A stretch of DNA of 64,000 nt from an uncultured Eubacteriales bacterium (GTDB lineage: Bacteria > Bacillota > Clostridia > Oscillospirales > CAG-382). A program made the translations under genes and the position numbers. Position 1 is the stretch's first letter, and each line of letters begins with the position of its first letter. Location: positions 1-64,000 of the forward strand of contig URVJ01000012.1 in NCBI GenBank assembly GCA_900551295.1, in the 5' to 3' direction. Below, one piece after another: positions 8,134 to 16,562 of the stretch. The notes under the pieces were generated by a model. It saw only the letters and a program-made list of their open reading frames with translations. It was not told the origin of the DNA and searched no databases.

Positions 8134-8697
8134 TTACTTCTGATATATTTCGGGTTTGAGTATTCCGACGTAAGGAAGATTTCTGTACTCCTCGTTATAA
8201 TCAAGGCCGTAGCCAACTATAAACTCGTCGGGGATTATAAAGCCTTGATAGTCTATATGTATCTCCTTTTCGCGTCTGTCTGGCTTATTGAAAAGCGTGC
8301 AGAGCTTTACGCTGTTTGCATGAAGTTCTGTTTTAAGGTGATTGAGCAGCCAATGCAGCGTATTTCCAGTATCGAGTATATCCTCTATTACAACTACGTT
8401 ATAGTCGGAAAGGTTACTTCTGTCGGGTTCTGATTTAAGGCGCACAATTCCCGTTGATGTAGTTCCCGAACCGTAGGAGGAAACCTTGATAAAGTCTGTT
8501 TCCGCACGGAGATTGAACTCCTTCATTATATCCGCCATAAACACGACCGAGCCTTTGAGTATGCCCATAAGGAGCACCTTTTTATCGGAGTCGCGGAAGT
8601 CGTTTTCCATTTCTCTGCATATTCTCTTTACCGCGCCGTGTATTTCCTCCTCGGAAACAAGCACCTTTGAAATATCGTTGCTGCAATCCATCAACAT
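8134..8697 (-). CDS. hpt: Hypoxanthine phosphoribosyltransferase
   Basis: This 187-residue type I phosphoribosyltransferase salvages hypoxanthine and guanine to IMP and GMP. The PRPP-binding signature VVVIEDILDTGNTL is at about residues 100-113, the pyrophosphate loop GILKGSVVF near 44, and the DEFIVGYGLDYNEEYRNLPY motif near 157 closes the purine site. Ribosome site GAGAGGA lies before the ATG. The gene lies between tsaB and mscL on the same strand. Confidence 0.97.
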   Translation of the reverse strand: MLMDCSNDISKVLVSEEEIHGAVKRICREMENDFRDSDKKVLLMGILKGSVVFMADIMKEFNLRAETDFIKVSSYGSGTTSTGIVRLKSEPDRSNLSDYNVVVIEDILDTGNTLHWLLNHLKTELHANSVKLCTLFNKPDRREKEIHIDYQGFIIPDEFIVGYGLDYNEEYRNLPYVGILKPEIYQK

Positions 8698-8744
8698 TTT
8701 TCTTTTCCTCTCGTTTTCTACTTTAATAAATGCTTATTTGCGCA

Positions 8745-9512
8745 CTATTTTGCATCTGTACAGTTTTTAAGCTTTTCGTTTCTCTCGCGTTCCGCCTGCG
8801 AAAGCCGCAGATACATGGGCAAAAGGCTCTCGGAAGAATAATCGCCGTCGGGTTCGGCAATCATTTTTTCATTTGCCGCACGTGCGACACTGTACGCGTT
8901 TTGATACACAAGATCGGCTCTCGCCGTGCTTATGTTGAGCCTTTCGGGACGGTTTGTTTCGCAAAGCAACCTATATGCAAGATATGCTCCGTCGCCGACA
9001 AGGACAATATCCGCGCTTTTATACTTTTCGCAAAGCTCCGAATAAAGTTCATCTGCGCTCAAGGCTCTGTCATCGCAAAGACGAAGCAGATTTCCTTTGC
9101 CGTCAGCCATGAAAATCGCGTTATAGAACTGATTTCTTCTCGCGTCCATACACGCGCATATCACCGTTCCGTCTTTTTCAAAGCTTACGTTGAGCGCAAG
9201 CGCGTAAAGTGCCGAAACAGGAACGCATTTTATATTATCTTTTCCGAACGCAAATCCTTTTACCGCAGAAACGCCTATACGAACGCCCGTAAACGACCCC
9301 GGTCCGTTGCTCACGGCAATTACTCCTACATCGTCTAAGTTCACCGACGCCTCTTTAAGGCAGAAATCCGCCATAGGCAGAAGACTTTCGCTGTGAGTTG
9401 CGGTGCTGTTGACGGTACACTGCGATTTTACGCTGATTTCAGTGCCGTCATTTGTTTCACACAGTGCCGCGCACGCCGTTTTCGCCGTTGTATCCAACGC
9501 TAATATATACAC
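8745..9512 (-). CDS. tsaB: tRNA threonylcarbamoyladenosine biosynthesis protein TsaB
   Basis: TsaB is the inactive Kae1-like scaffold of the bacterial t6A complex (TsaB-TsaD-TsaE) that modifies A37 of ANN-decoding tRNAs. The sequence begins VYILALDTTAKTACAAL and carries SNGPGSFTGVRIG near residue 70, both TsaB hallmarks. A GTG start at 9512 is chosen: AGAGGT lies 9 bases before it, and the longer upstream frame adds about 30 residues foreign to the family. The result, 255 residues, is slightly long. tsaD and tsaE are not in the window, whereas in many Firmicutes tsaE-tsaB-rimI are adjacent. Confidence 0.95.
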   Translation of the reverse strand: MYILALDTTAKTACAALCETNDGTEISVKSQCTVNSTATHSESLLPMADFCLKEASVNLDDVGVIAVSNGPGSFTGVRIGVSAVKGFAFGKDNIKCVPVSALYALALNVSFEKDGTVICACMDARRNQFYNAIFMADGKGNLLRLCDDRALSADELYSELCEKYKSADIVLVGDGAYLAYRLLCETNRPERLNISTARADLVYQNAYSVARAANEKMIAEPDGDYSSESLLPMYLRLSQAERERNEKLKNCTDAK

Positions 9513-9612
9513 TTTTAAATTACCTCTGAACAAAAAATCAATTACGTATCCGGCAAAATAATTCGGTGCATTAAAGCTCTTTTGTTTCGACAAAATCCGC
9601 ATTTAAAAATGC

Positions 9613-9653
9613 AAAAAAAGCGCACAACGGAAATTTAAATCTCATATGTGCGC
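9613..9653 (-). terminator. Terminator of the rpmH-jag operon
   Basis: On the minus strand GCGCACA/TGTGCGC forms a 7-bp stem followed by seven Ts. It lies just after the jag stop codon and marks the end of the rpmH-rnpA-yidD-yidC-jag transcript. Confidence 0.88.
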
Positions 9654-9666
9654 CTTTAAAAGCCGA

Positions 9667-10350
9667 TTATTCCTCCGAGGTCTGCTCTTCCTCGTTGCCG
9701 TATGCGATTACAACGCGTCTGTCGCCCTGAGAGCCGACGGAGAAAGTATGCACGCCGTCAACGTTCTGAAGTTCGGAGTGTATTATTCTGCGTTCATACG
9801 GACTCATAGGCTCAAGCGTGAAGTTTCTTCCCGTTGCAAGCACCTTATCCGCCATTCTTCTTGCAAGAGAACAGAGAGTTTCGGCGCGCTTTGCACGGTA
9901 GTTTTCAATGTCCAGCACTACTCTTACATATTCATGTCTGTCGGGATTCTTGGGGAAACGTCCGACGACGATATTGCAGAGATACTGGAGAGAATCGAGA
10001 ACGTCGCCGTGTCTGCCGATGAGCATTCCGAGTCCCTTGCCTTCGATATTTATGCAGATGTCCCTTTCAACGGTGCCGTTATCCGCAATGTTTTCCTCTA
10101 TTCTTGCAACCTTTGCGGCAGCCTCAGCACCCATATCGGTTATAAGTCTGTTGATATACTCAAGAACCTTATCCTGTACCGTTTCAACAGCCGTTACCTT
10201 TACGGTTGCTTCTCTCGAACCGAGTCCGAGAATACCTTTTTTGCCTTCTTCAAGCACCTCGTACTTTACTTCCGAAACAAGCTTTCCGAGCTGGCTTGCG
10301 CCGAGTGCGACAGCCTCTTCGACTGTCTTTGCGCTTACTGTTACTTCCAT
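9667..10350 (-). CDS. jag: RNA-binding protein Jag/KhpB (SpoIIIJ-associated)
   Basis: Jag/KhpB is a cytosolic RNA-binding protein that affects cell division and elongation in Firmicutes. Three domains are visible in 227 residues: Jag_N (MEVTVSAKTVEEAVALGASQ), a KH domain at about 75-150 with a GKGLGMLIGRHGDVLD motif, and an R3H domain near 160-220 (ENYRAKRAETL, MSPYERRIIH). The ATG at 10350 follows AAAGGAG; an upstream extension of nine residues is rejected. Its place after yidC is the classical order rpmH-rnpA-yidD-yidC-jag. Confidence 0.96.
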   Translation of the reverse strand: MEVTVSAKTVEEAVALGASQLGKLVSEVKYEVLEEGKKGILGLGSREATVKVTAVETVQDKVLEYINRLITDMGAEAAAKVARIEENIADNGTVERDICINIEGKGLGMLIGRHGDVLDSLQYLCNIVVGRFPKNPDRHEYVRVVLDIENYRAKRAETLCSLARRMADKVLATGRNFTLEPMSPYERRIIHSELQNVDGVHTFSVGSQGDRRVVIAYGNEEEQTSEE

Positions 10351-10422
10351 GTTTTTACTCCTTTCGGCAGACTTCAAGACACATTAACGCTGCCGTTTTT
10401 ATAAAACTATCGGCTTTAAGCC

Positions 10423-11550
10423 TTAAATTTTTCTTCTTGCCTTGGGAGCTTTGCCGGTGCTCTTGATATGAGCCTTCATCTTAGGCGTAAGCTCGCCCTT
10501 TTGGGTGCTTACTCTGAGTCCGTCGTCCTTTTTCTTTGCTCCCGACTTATCGGTTTCGACGGTCTTATCGTAATCGTCTATCTCATATGCCGCCTTAACG
10601 GGCTTTTTCGAGGCTTTTCCTTTGAGCGCAAGCTCGGCAGCCTTAATATCCTCCTCCGTTACCTGCGGAATGGGATAAAGCTTATAGAGAAGTATCTGCT
10701 GTGCCGCGGAGAGAATGTTCTGGAACATCCAGTAAACGGCGATAGCCGACGAAACCGAAAACGAGATCCATACCGACATAAGAGGCATTGTCCAGTCCAT
10801 CATTGCAAGGCTTCTTGCCTGTGCGGGGTCGCTTGCCTGAGGCTGATATGTGAATTTTCTTATTATCTTTGTGCTGAAGAATGCAAATACAAACGTAAGA
10901 ACCGGTATGAGAAGATACGGAAGATTCTCACGCGCAAAATTTATGCTCGGAGTTATTGTCATATCAATTCCGAAGATATTGAAAGACTTATGCATTGAAA
11001 GAATCTTTTCGTAAATACCGTTCCAGTCGGCGCCCATGGCTTCTCCGACTTTTGCGGCAATATCAGAGTCACCGACAATAGCGTTTATCGTGGCTATTTC
11101 ACTGTACTTTGAAACAGTTACGTCCGCAACCGTACCGTATGCCGCGGTAAGCTTTGAAACAACGTCAGATCCGAGGTTTGCGATATAGGTGAGCGGCTTT
11201 ATAATAACGCCGTAAAGCGCAAACAGCACGGGCATCTGTATAAGCAGCGGCAGGCAGCCGGACATCGGATTGATGTTCTCCTCCTGGTAGAGCTGCATGA
11301 TCTCTTCATTGAGTTTCTGTTGGGTTACCTTATCGTTTCTGCCGGCATACTTCTTGCGTATAGCCATTTCCTTAGGTCTCATTCTCGACTGCTTTATCGA
11401 GTTTTTCTGCTGCTTTATGCCAAGCGGCAAGAGAAGAACCTTGATTATTACGGCGAACAAAAAGAGCGTCAGCAAATAATTCTGTCCGAATACATTATAA
11501 ATGTTGCGGATTATCCAGCCAAACGCCGGTGATAAAATCGGAATATCCAT
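10423..11550 (-). CDS. yidC: Membrane protein insertase YidC/SpoIIIJ
   Basis: YidC inserts proteins into the cytoplasmic membrane, alone or with Sec. The 375-residue sequence has the short Gram-positive form without the large periplasmic domain of proteobacteria: a first segment after WIIRNIYNVFG, the cytosolic coiled loop with QSRMRPKEMAIRKKY, then NPMSGCLPLLIQMPVLFALY, a diagnostic YidC stretch, and two or three further helices. The C-terminal tail (about 300-375) is very basic, as in forms that contact ribosomes. The start codon shares one base with the yidD stop codon (TAATG), which implies translational coupling. Confidence 0.96.
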   Translation of the reverse strand: MDIPILSPAFGWIIRNIYNVFGQNYLLTLFLFAVIIKVLLLPLGIKQQKNSIKQSRMRPKEMAIRKKYAGRNDKVTQQKLNEEIMQLYQEENINPMSGCLPLLIQMPVLFALYGVIIKPLTYIANLGSDVVSKLTAAYGTVADVTVSKYSEIATINAIVGDSDIAAKVGEAMGADWNGIYEKILSMHKSFNIFGIDMTITPSINFARENLPYLLIPVLTFVFAFFSTKIIRKFTYQPQASDPAQARSLAMMDWTMPLMSVWISFSVSSAIAVYWMFQNILSAAQQILLYKLYPIPQVTEEDIKAAELALKGKASKKPVKAAYEIDDYDKTVETDKSGAKKKDDGLRVSTQKGELTPKMKAHIKSTGKAPKARRKI

Positions 11551-11810
11551 TACTTTTTCTCCATACTTTTAGATTTTTTATTTGCAAATCTGATTTTCGG
11601 CGGAACTTTGTCTATTCCTCCCCTGCAAAACGGGTTGCACCTAAGCAGTCTCCAAACCGCAAGCGCCGTTCCGGCAAAAAAGCCGTGAACTCTGTAAGCT
11701 TCGAGCGCATACTCCGAGCAGGTCGGATAAAAACGGCAGGTCGGTCTTACTTTCAGCGGAGAAACAAATTTTCTGTACAGCCGAATCAAAAACATACAAA
11801 CATATTTCAT
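11550..11810 (-). CDS. yidD: Membrane protein insertion efficiency factor YidD
   Basis: YidD is a small inner-membrane-associated protein that assists YidC-dependent insertion. The 86-residue sequence shows the invariant Cys-rich core RPTCRFYPTCSEYALEA and RCNPFCRGGIDKVP. It overlaps rnpA upstream by 4 bases (ATGA) and yidC downstream by 1 base, so the three are tightly coupled. Confidence 0.96.
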   Translation of the reverse strand: MKYVCMFLIRLYRKFVSPLKVRPTCRFYPTCSEYALEAYRVHGFFAGTALAVWRLLRCNPFCRGGIDKVPPKIRFANKKSKSMEKK

Positions 11811-12184
11811 TTTTCTTTATTTTCAAGCAGTCCGAGTTTTGCAAAAGACGCCGTGAGCTGTCTCTCTATATCGGTACTCTTAACTTTTTTACCGAATGCC
11901 GCGCCTCTTGCGGCAATGACAATTATATATCCTTCCCGAAGTTTCGGCAAAACCGCTCTGTATCCCTCTCGTATTATCCTCTTTACGCGGCTGCGCTTGC
12001 ACGCCTTGCCGAGTTTTCGGTTTATCGAAAGTCCGAGCCTGTCCGGAAGTGGTTTTCCCTCTTTATCTTTACGGTAATTTTTGAGTACGTATACCGCGGT
12101 ATACTTTCCGGCGTCGCTCTTTCCCTTTCTGTACGCTTTGACATACAGATGATTTTCGCACAACGGGTACAATTTTCTGTTCAT
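11807..12184 (-). CDS. rnpA: Ribonuclease P protein component
   Basis: RnpA is the protein cofactor of RNase P, which matures the 5' ends of tRNAs. The 125-residue basic protein contains the conserved KRSRVKRIIREGYR motif (the RNR motif that contacts P RNA) near residue 65 and the IVIAARGAAF strand. It lies between rpmH and yidD. A hairpin (12201-12213 with 12255-12267) separates it from rpmH. Confidence 0.95.
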   Translation of the reverse strand: MNRKLYPLCENHLYVKAYRKGKSDAGKYTAVYVLKNYRKDKEGKPLPDRLGLSINRKLGKACKRSRVKRIIREGYRAVLPKLREGYIIVIAARGAAFGKKVKSTDIERQLTASFAKLGLLENKEK

Positions 12185-12200
12185 ATCCTAAAATTAAATG

Positions 12201-12267
12201 AAAAGGGTGAAACCCACCTGTGTCCCGGCATTAAAGCAGCACAACATATATGAGTTTTCACCCTTTT
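12201..12267 (-). other. Intercistronic hairpin between rpmH and rnpA
   Basis: AAAAGGGTGAAA-type arms (12201-12213 and 12255-12267) are complementary over 12-13 bases and enclose about 41 bases. On the minus strand no strong T-run follows, so it is more likely an mRNA processing or stability element, or a weak attenuator that sets the L34:RnpA ratio, than a full terminator. Confidence 0.55.
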
Positions 12268-12285
12268 ATCTTTTTTGACTTCAGA

Positions 12286-12420
12286 TTAATAAGTGAGTCT
12301 TGCTCTGCCCTTAGCGCGTCTTCTCTTTAAAACCTTTCTGCCGTTAGCAGTCTTCATACGCTTTCTGAAACCGTGCTCTACTTTTCTCTGACGTTTCTTA
12401 GGCTGATATGTTCTTACCAT
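12286..12420 (-). CDS. rpmH: 50S ribosomal protein L34
   Basis: The 44-residue product MVRTYQPKKRQRKVEHGFRK... is a full-length L34, one of the shortest and most basic ribosomal proteins; it ends GRARLTY. The ATG at 12420 follows AGAGGTG; a longer frame to 12474 has no ribosome site. A consensus promoter lies upstream at 12507-12536. In many bacteria dnaA and oriC lie on the other side of rpmH, but here the neighbour is an AEC transporter. Confidence 0.97.
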   Translation of the reverse strand: MVRTYQPKKRQRKVEHGFRKRMKTANGRKVLKRRRAKGRARLTY

Positions 12421-12506
12421 GTGCACTGCACCTCTCTTTCCGATTCTAAGCATCTGAAATACGCACAGCCGCATACTTCAAAGCACAACTTAACAAATTT
12501 ATCTAT

Positions 12507-12536
12507 ATTATACACGCAAGAGGGTGCTTTTGTCAA
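12507..12536 (-). promoter_or_regulatory. rpmH operon promoter
   Basis: Minus strand TTGACA (12531-12536), 18-bp spacer, TATAAT (12507-12512): both hexamers are consensus, as expected for ribosomal-protein expression. Confidence 0.88.
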
Positions 12537-12593
12537 GTCTTTTTTTCCTCTGCGGCATACTTTTATATAAACTTTTTGAAAACTTTATTCTTT

Positions 12594-13568
12594 TCAGACA
12601 AGTCCGAGCCTGCGCAGAGCAAAGCTCCATGCGAAAATCGTCGCGGTACAAAGCAGCGTTGTAAGCAGTATTATCTGGTTTGCAAGCTTATAATCGCTGT
12701 TCATGTTTTTTGCCATTATAAAGCTTGAAACGGCAGTCGGTGTGCCGAATGCTATAAGCACAAGTCCGAGATGTATTCCCGTAAAACCGAGAACATAGTG
12801 CGACACCGCCATCATGACAGCCGGCACGGCAACGGTTTTAATCACCGACGCGGTTACGGCTTTCGCGGCTCTTCCTTTCAGGTCGGCAAATCTGAACGAC
12901 GCGCCTATCGTTATAAGTGCGATCGGCGACGCACAGTCGGAAAAATATCCGAGCGTTTTGACCGCAAACGGCGGAAGCGTCAAATCGTACACGCAGAAAG
13001 GAACCGCGAGCACGACCGCGATTATCAGCGGATTTTTAACTATTCCGCAAAGCACGTTTATTATTTTTGAAACAAGCTTTCTGCCGTTTCCCTTTTCCGA
13101 GCCGTCGAAGATGCAAAGTACGATTACCGCAAGCACGTTATACAGCGGTATCATGCAGGCAATAAGCACTGCGGCAAGCCTTGCACCCTCATCTCCGAAA
13201 AGATTCTGCGCGAACGGCACGCCCAAAAACGCCATGTTTGAACGGAATATGCCCTGTATAAACGCTCCGCACGCGCCTCTGTTCTTTATAAATGCAGGCA
13301 CGAATATCATAAGCAATAATGTAAGCGCAAGCGTTGCCGAAACGCAGAATCCCGCAAGACCGAAATCTCTCGGTATCAGCGCGTCTTTATCCACGAACGC
13401 GACCTTTGTAAACAGCATACACGGCAGCATTACGCGGAATACAAGCTTATCGGCGCACGTCACAAAGCTGTCGGTAAGCACGCCCGTGCTTTTAAGCACA
13501 TATCCGACAAGCGATACAATGAATATCGGAAGAACTCCGTTTGCGCAGAAGTAAAGATCGGAAAGCAT
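12594..13568 (-). CDS. AEC (auxin efflux carrier) family transporter
   Basis: The 324-residue protein has about ten hydrophobic segments and the AEC/malonate-carrier arrangement: it begins with FCANGVLPIFIVSLVGYVL, has a mid-protein polar loop, and ends with a FGTPTAVSSFIMAKNMN stretch that is characteristic of the last domain. Bacterial AEC members export or exchange small organic acids such as malate or malonate, but substrates are rarely known. A GAGGAG site precedes the ATG. It starts 9 bases after the CapA gene and is the third gene of a HAD-CapA-AEC run. Confidence 0.9.
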   Translation of the reverse strand: MLSDLYFCANGVLPIFIVSLVGYVLKSTGVLTDSFVTCADKLVFRVMLPCMLFTKVAFVDKDALIPRDFGLAGFCVSATLALTLLLMIFVPAFIKNRGACGAFIQGIFRSNMAFLGVPFAQNLFGDEGARLAAVLIACMIPLYNVLAVIVLCIFDGSEKGNGRKLVSKIINVLCGIVKNPLIIAVVLAVPFCVYDLTLPPFAVKTLGYFSDCASPIALITIGASFRFADLKGRAAKAVTASVIKTVAVPAVMMAVSHYVLGFTGIHLGLVLIAFGTPTAVSSFIMAKNMNSDYKLANQIILLTTLLCTATIFAWSFALRRLGLV

Positions 13569-13577
13569 ACTTAAAAA

Positions 13578-15092
13578 TTACTCCTCGTCGGTTCTGTAAA
13601 AGTCTTCGATAAGAAATTCATTGGGTATTGCGTTATCGATTATTCTGCGAAGTCCCGACATGGTATTTCCGGGATCGCTTATTCTCTGGCAGCGGTGCGC
13701 GGAAAGCAGATCTTCGGTATAATCGGAAAATTTATATATCTTGAACTTTCTCCACGACGTATTATACTGGCACACCGTCGGGATAAAATACGGTGCGTCA
13801 ACGAACGCGGCGTCTCCTGCCTTTACAAGGTCAAATCCCGCAATTCCGCCGACCATGTTTCTCATATACAGCATTCCCGAAAGGAAATTTCCGAGAGAGT
13901 ATATGACAAGCGTTCTTCCGCCGTCGGGTCTTTCGTGCCATTCCATGGGTTCGAGAACGTGCGGATGCGTGCCGATTATTACGTCGACGCCGTTATCCAC
14001 CATTATCTGCATCTGCTTTTTCTGAAGATCCGACGGTTTGAACCAGTCCTCATTTCCCCAGTGAATCGACACCATTACTATATCGGCAAGCTTTCTTGCC
14101 TCTTTTGTCATTCTGTCTATATCCTTTGTTCCGCTTTCATCGCAAAGAGGTATTACCATTTTGCTTGACGACGCGAGCGGTATGCCGTTTGTACCGTAGG
14201 TATACGAAAGCAGCGCTATGGATATGCCGTCCTTTTCGATAACGCGTATATTATTGTAGTCGTCCTTATCGGTATAGCCGCCGATATAGGTTATAGGCTG
14301 TTTTTTCCAGAACTCGACGGTTCTTTCATATCCGCTTGTACCGGAATCAAGCATATGGTTATTTGCAAGGTTTACTATATCGAATCCAAGCTCCATGAGG
14401 TCATACCCGACCTGATCGGGAGAGTTGAACATGGGATAGCCAGAATAGCCCTTTTCGGGACCTCCGAACGGAGATTCCTGATTGATATATGCAATGTCCG
14501 CGTCCTTGATTATATCCGCGACGTTTGAAAACATGGGAATAAAATTATATTCCTTATCCGTACCTGCGGCGAGGTCTTTGGCGTCGGCAAGCACGGTTGA
14601 ATGTACGATATTGTCTCCGCACGCGACAAAAGACACTCTCGTAGTCTGCACCTTCTGAGAAACCTCTCCGAGCGCACTTACGGCAAGAGGATAGTTTGCG
14701 ACGGCTGCCGGCTTTGACGAATCTGACTTTTTCTTATCGTTTTTTGCGTCGTTCTTATCCGTGTTCTTATCCGTGTTCTTATCCGACTTTTTATCCGTCT
14801 TTGATTCGGCTTTTTCATCTGATTTTGTATCTGTTTTTACATCGGGCTTAGGTTTGTTTTCGTCGTTTGAGTCCGTGTTATCATCTTTTTTTGTTTCGTT
14901 ATCCGTCTGAATGCCGTTTTGGGCTTTTTCGTCGGGTTTATCGGACTTTTTATCGGGTTTTACCGTCCGGACGGTGCTTTGAGTATCGTCCTTTACGGGC
15001 GCGTTCTGCGAATCAATGGTATTCTTTACAAAAAGCAGTGTCAGCGCCGCAACAATAACAATAACGGCAGCGGCAGCAATTCTGTTGTTCAT
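13578..15092 (-). CDS. CapA family protein (membrane-anchored metallophosphatase-like)
   Basis: The 504-residue protein has an N-terminal membrane anchor (about 6-24), a long Lys/Asp/Ser/Thr-rich spacer (about 30-150, with repeated DKNTDKN- and DEKAESK-like units) and a PGA_cap domain from about residue 165. Conserved motifs are CGDNIVH, NQESPFGG, LANNHMLDSG, SIHWGNED and IGTHPHVLEPM, the metal-binding pattern of calcineurin-like CapA enzymes. CapA proteins act outside the cell in poly-gamma-glutamate or other envelope polymer synthesis; no capB/C genes are here, so the function is only family level. AAAGGAG precedes the ATG. Confidence 0.93.
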   Translation of the reverse strand: MNNRIAAAAVIVIVAALTLLFVKNTIDSQNAPVKDDTQSTVRTVKPDKKSDKPDEKAQNGIQTDNETKKDDNTDSNDENKPKPDVKTDTKSDEKAESKTDKKSDKNTDKNTDKNDAKNDKKKSDSSKPAAVANYPLAVSALGEVSQKVQTTRVSFVACGDNIVHSTVLADAKDLAAGTDKEYNFIPMFSNVADIIKDADIAYINQESPFGGPEKGYSGYPMFNSPDQVGYDLMELGFDIVNLANNHMLDSGTSGYERTVEFWKKQPITYIGGYTDKDDYNNIRVIEKDGISIALLSYTYGTNGIPLASSSKMVIPLCDESGTKDIDRMTKEARKLADIVMVSIHWGNEDWFKPSDLQKKQMQIMVDNGVDVIIGTHPHVLEPMEWHERPDGGRTLVIYSLGNFLSGMLYMRNMVGGIAGFDLVKAGDAAFVDAPYFIPTVCQYNTSWRKFKIYKFSDYTEDLLSAHRCQRISDPGNTMSGLRRIIDNAIPNEFLIEDFYRTDEE

Positions 15093-15103
15093 CTCGTTCT
15101 CCT

Positions 15104-15691
15104 TTAATGTTTATATCCGTCGTATTTTATTATTTTCTCATGTTTTACAAGATAGACGTTCTGCACCTTTTTCATAAATTCCTCGTCATTCAGCGAGTCG
15201 GTATAGAAATTTTCAATTTCCGCGTCGGGAAATTTCTTTTCAAAGCACCTGATTTTTTCCTCTTTAAAGCATATCTGCGTTATCTTGGCGCTTTCAAGGT
15301 CTATTTCGGAGCAGACATAGTGTTTTATTCCGAGAATTTCAAGTGCGGGTCGCAAAAGAAACCCGAAAGTTGCCGAAACCACAATATCGTCAGTTTTTTG
15401 CTCCGACTTATACCAGCCTTTGAGCTTTCTTTTGTTCCTTATCCAGAACTTTTCGGTAAGCGCCTCAAGATCCGGTACGGCGCAGAGTGCCTCGGCTGCG
15501 TATTTCTTAGCAAGAAACGAAAACCTTTCGGGGCTTATTTTACATTTTTTGTATTTCCGATAGCTGTCAAGCACCACGAAAAGATATTTTACAAGCTTCG
15601 GGTGATGCTTTATGCACAAAAGATAAAAATCTAACAGGCTTTCTCCGTCGTATATCGTATTATCGAAGTCGTATACGTTAATGCATATCAC
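15104..15691 (-). CDS. HAD-superfamily (SerB-like, subfamily IB) hydrolase
   Basis: The motif VYDFDNTIYDGESLLDFY near the N terminus is HAD motif I (DxDxT) and VVSATFG provides the motif II Ser/Thr; a Lys-rich region and late DSLNDEEFM supply motifs III/IV. Length and cap resemble phosphoserine-phosphatase-like HAD-IB enzymes. The GTG start at 15691 places motif I at residues 8-12 as usual and lies downstream of a possible promoter (15707-15735); a longer TTG-started frame to 15727 would overlap the -10 box. No good ribosome site is seen for either. The gene heads the HAD-CapA-AEC run. Substrate unknown. Confidence 0.82.
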   Translation of the reverse strand: MICINVYDFDNTIYDGESLLDFYLLCIKHHPKLVKYLFVVLDSYRKYKKCKISPERFSFLAKKYAAEALCAVPDLEALTEKFWIRNKRKLKGWYKSEQKTDDIVVSATFGFLLRPALEILGIKHYVCSEIDLESAKITQICFKEEKIRCFEKKFPDAEIENFYTDSLNDEEFMKKVQNVYLVKHEKIIKYDGYKH

Positions 15692-15706
15692 CGCCGATTT
15701 TTCATA

Positions 15707-15735
15707 TTTACAATAATTGTAACACAAACAGTCAA
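15707..15735 (-). promoter_or_regulatory. Possible promoter for the HAD-CapA-AEC operon
   Basis: Minus strand TTGACT (15730-15735), 17-bp spacer, TGTAAA (15707-15712). The -10 box is imperfect. Confidence 0.45.
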
Positions 15736-15767
15736 TTTTATCAACAATTTAAGAATATTTTTATGCA

Positions 15768-15799
15768 GAAAAAATCCGGTGCGGAAAAATCACACCGGA
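15768..15799 (-). terminator. Terminator after the metG-tatD-SDR operon
   Basis: TCCGGTG/CACCGGA stem (7 bp) followed on the minus strand by TTTTTT. It lies just after the SDR stop codon. Confidence 0.85.
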
Positions 15800-15821
15800 A
15801 TAAACTCTTTTATTTGTTTTT

Positions 15822-16562
15822 TCAGTTCCAGCCGCCGTCAACTCCGAGAACCTGAGCCGTGATATAAGACGCCTTTTCCGAAGCAAAAAACAGTATTGCC
15901 TGAGCGACCTCTTCCGGCTTTCCCGCACGGTTCATGGGTATTTCGTCTATGACAGATGCGCGTTCGTTCTCATCGAGATGGCAATTCATTCTGGTATCTA
16001 TAAACCCCGGACAAACGCAGTTTACGGTAATACCCGACAGTGCAAGTTCCTTTGCAAGAGCCTTTGTAAAGCCGACAAGCGCGGACTTTGACGCCGAATA
16101 GTGAACCTCGCAGCTTGCTCCGCGTATTCCCCACACCGAAGAAACGTTTATTATCCTGCCGAACTTATTATGCACCATATATCCGCACGCGGCATTTGAA
16201 CAGAGATACGCCGATTTTACGTTTACGTCAAAGGTTCTGTCCCATTCCTCTTCCGTCACGTCGCACAGCATTTTTATGCTTGAAACGCCTGCGTTATTTA
16301 CAAGCACGTCAACTCCGCCGAGATCCTTTGCGATACGCGAAAACATATTTTCGACCTGCGCTTTATCCGAAACGTCGGCTTTATAACAAAAAGCCTTTAC
16401 GCCGTATGTTTCAAGCTCGCGGCAAAGTTCTTTTGCGCTTTTTTCGTCATTAAGGTAATTTACCGCGATGTTATATCCGTCCTTTGCGAAAGCTCTTGCC
16501 GTTTCTTTGCCTATTCCGTTGGAAGAACCTGTAACAAGCACGCACTTTTTCATAAACTTCAC
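15822..16562 (-). CDS. SDR family oxidoreductase (FabG-like)
   Basis: This 246-residue short-chain dehydrogenase has the NAD(P)-binding TGSSNGIGKETA motif at about 11-22, NNAG near 90, the catalytic Ser in INVSSVWG and the Tyr-Lys pair in HYSASKSALVGFTKA near 157-161, plus the C-terminal YITAQVLGVDGG typical of 3-oxoacyl-ACP reductase-like proteins. It overlaps tatD by 4 bases (ATGA). Genomic context (metG, tatD) is housekeeping and says little about the substrate; 3-oxoacyl-ACP reduction is possible but the main fab genes are absent here. Confidence 0.93.
   Translation of the reverse strand: MKFMKKCVLVTGSSNGIGKETARAFAKDGYNIAVNYLNDEKSAKELCRELETYGVKAFCYKADVSDKAQVENMFSRIAKDLGGVDVLVNNAGVSSIKMLCDVTEEEWDRTFDVNVKSAYLCSNAACGYMVHNKFGRIINVSSVWGIRGASCEVHYSASKSALVGFTKALAKELALSGITVNCVCPGFIDTRMNCHLDENERASVIDEIPMNRAGKPEEVAQAILFFASEKASYITAQVLGVDGGWN

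Noticed and set aside
12475..12593. Replication origin next to rpmH
   Set aside because: No TTATCCACA-type box cluster or dnaA gene is visible; only the rpmH promoter is there.
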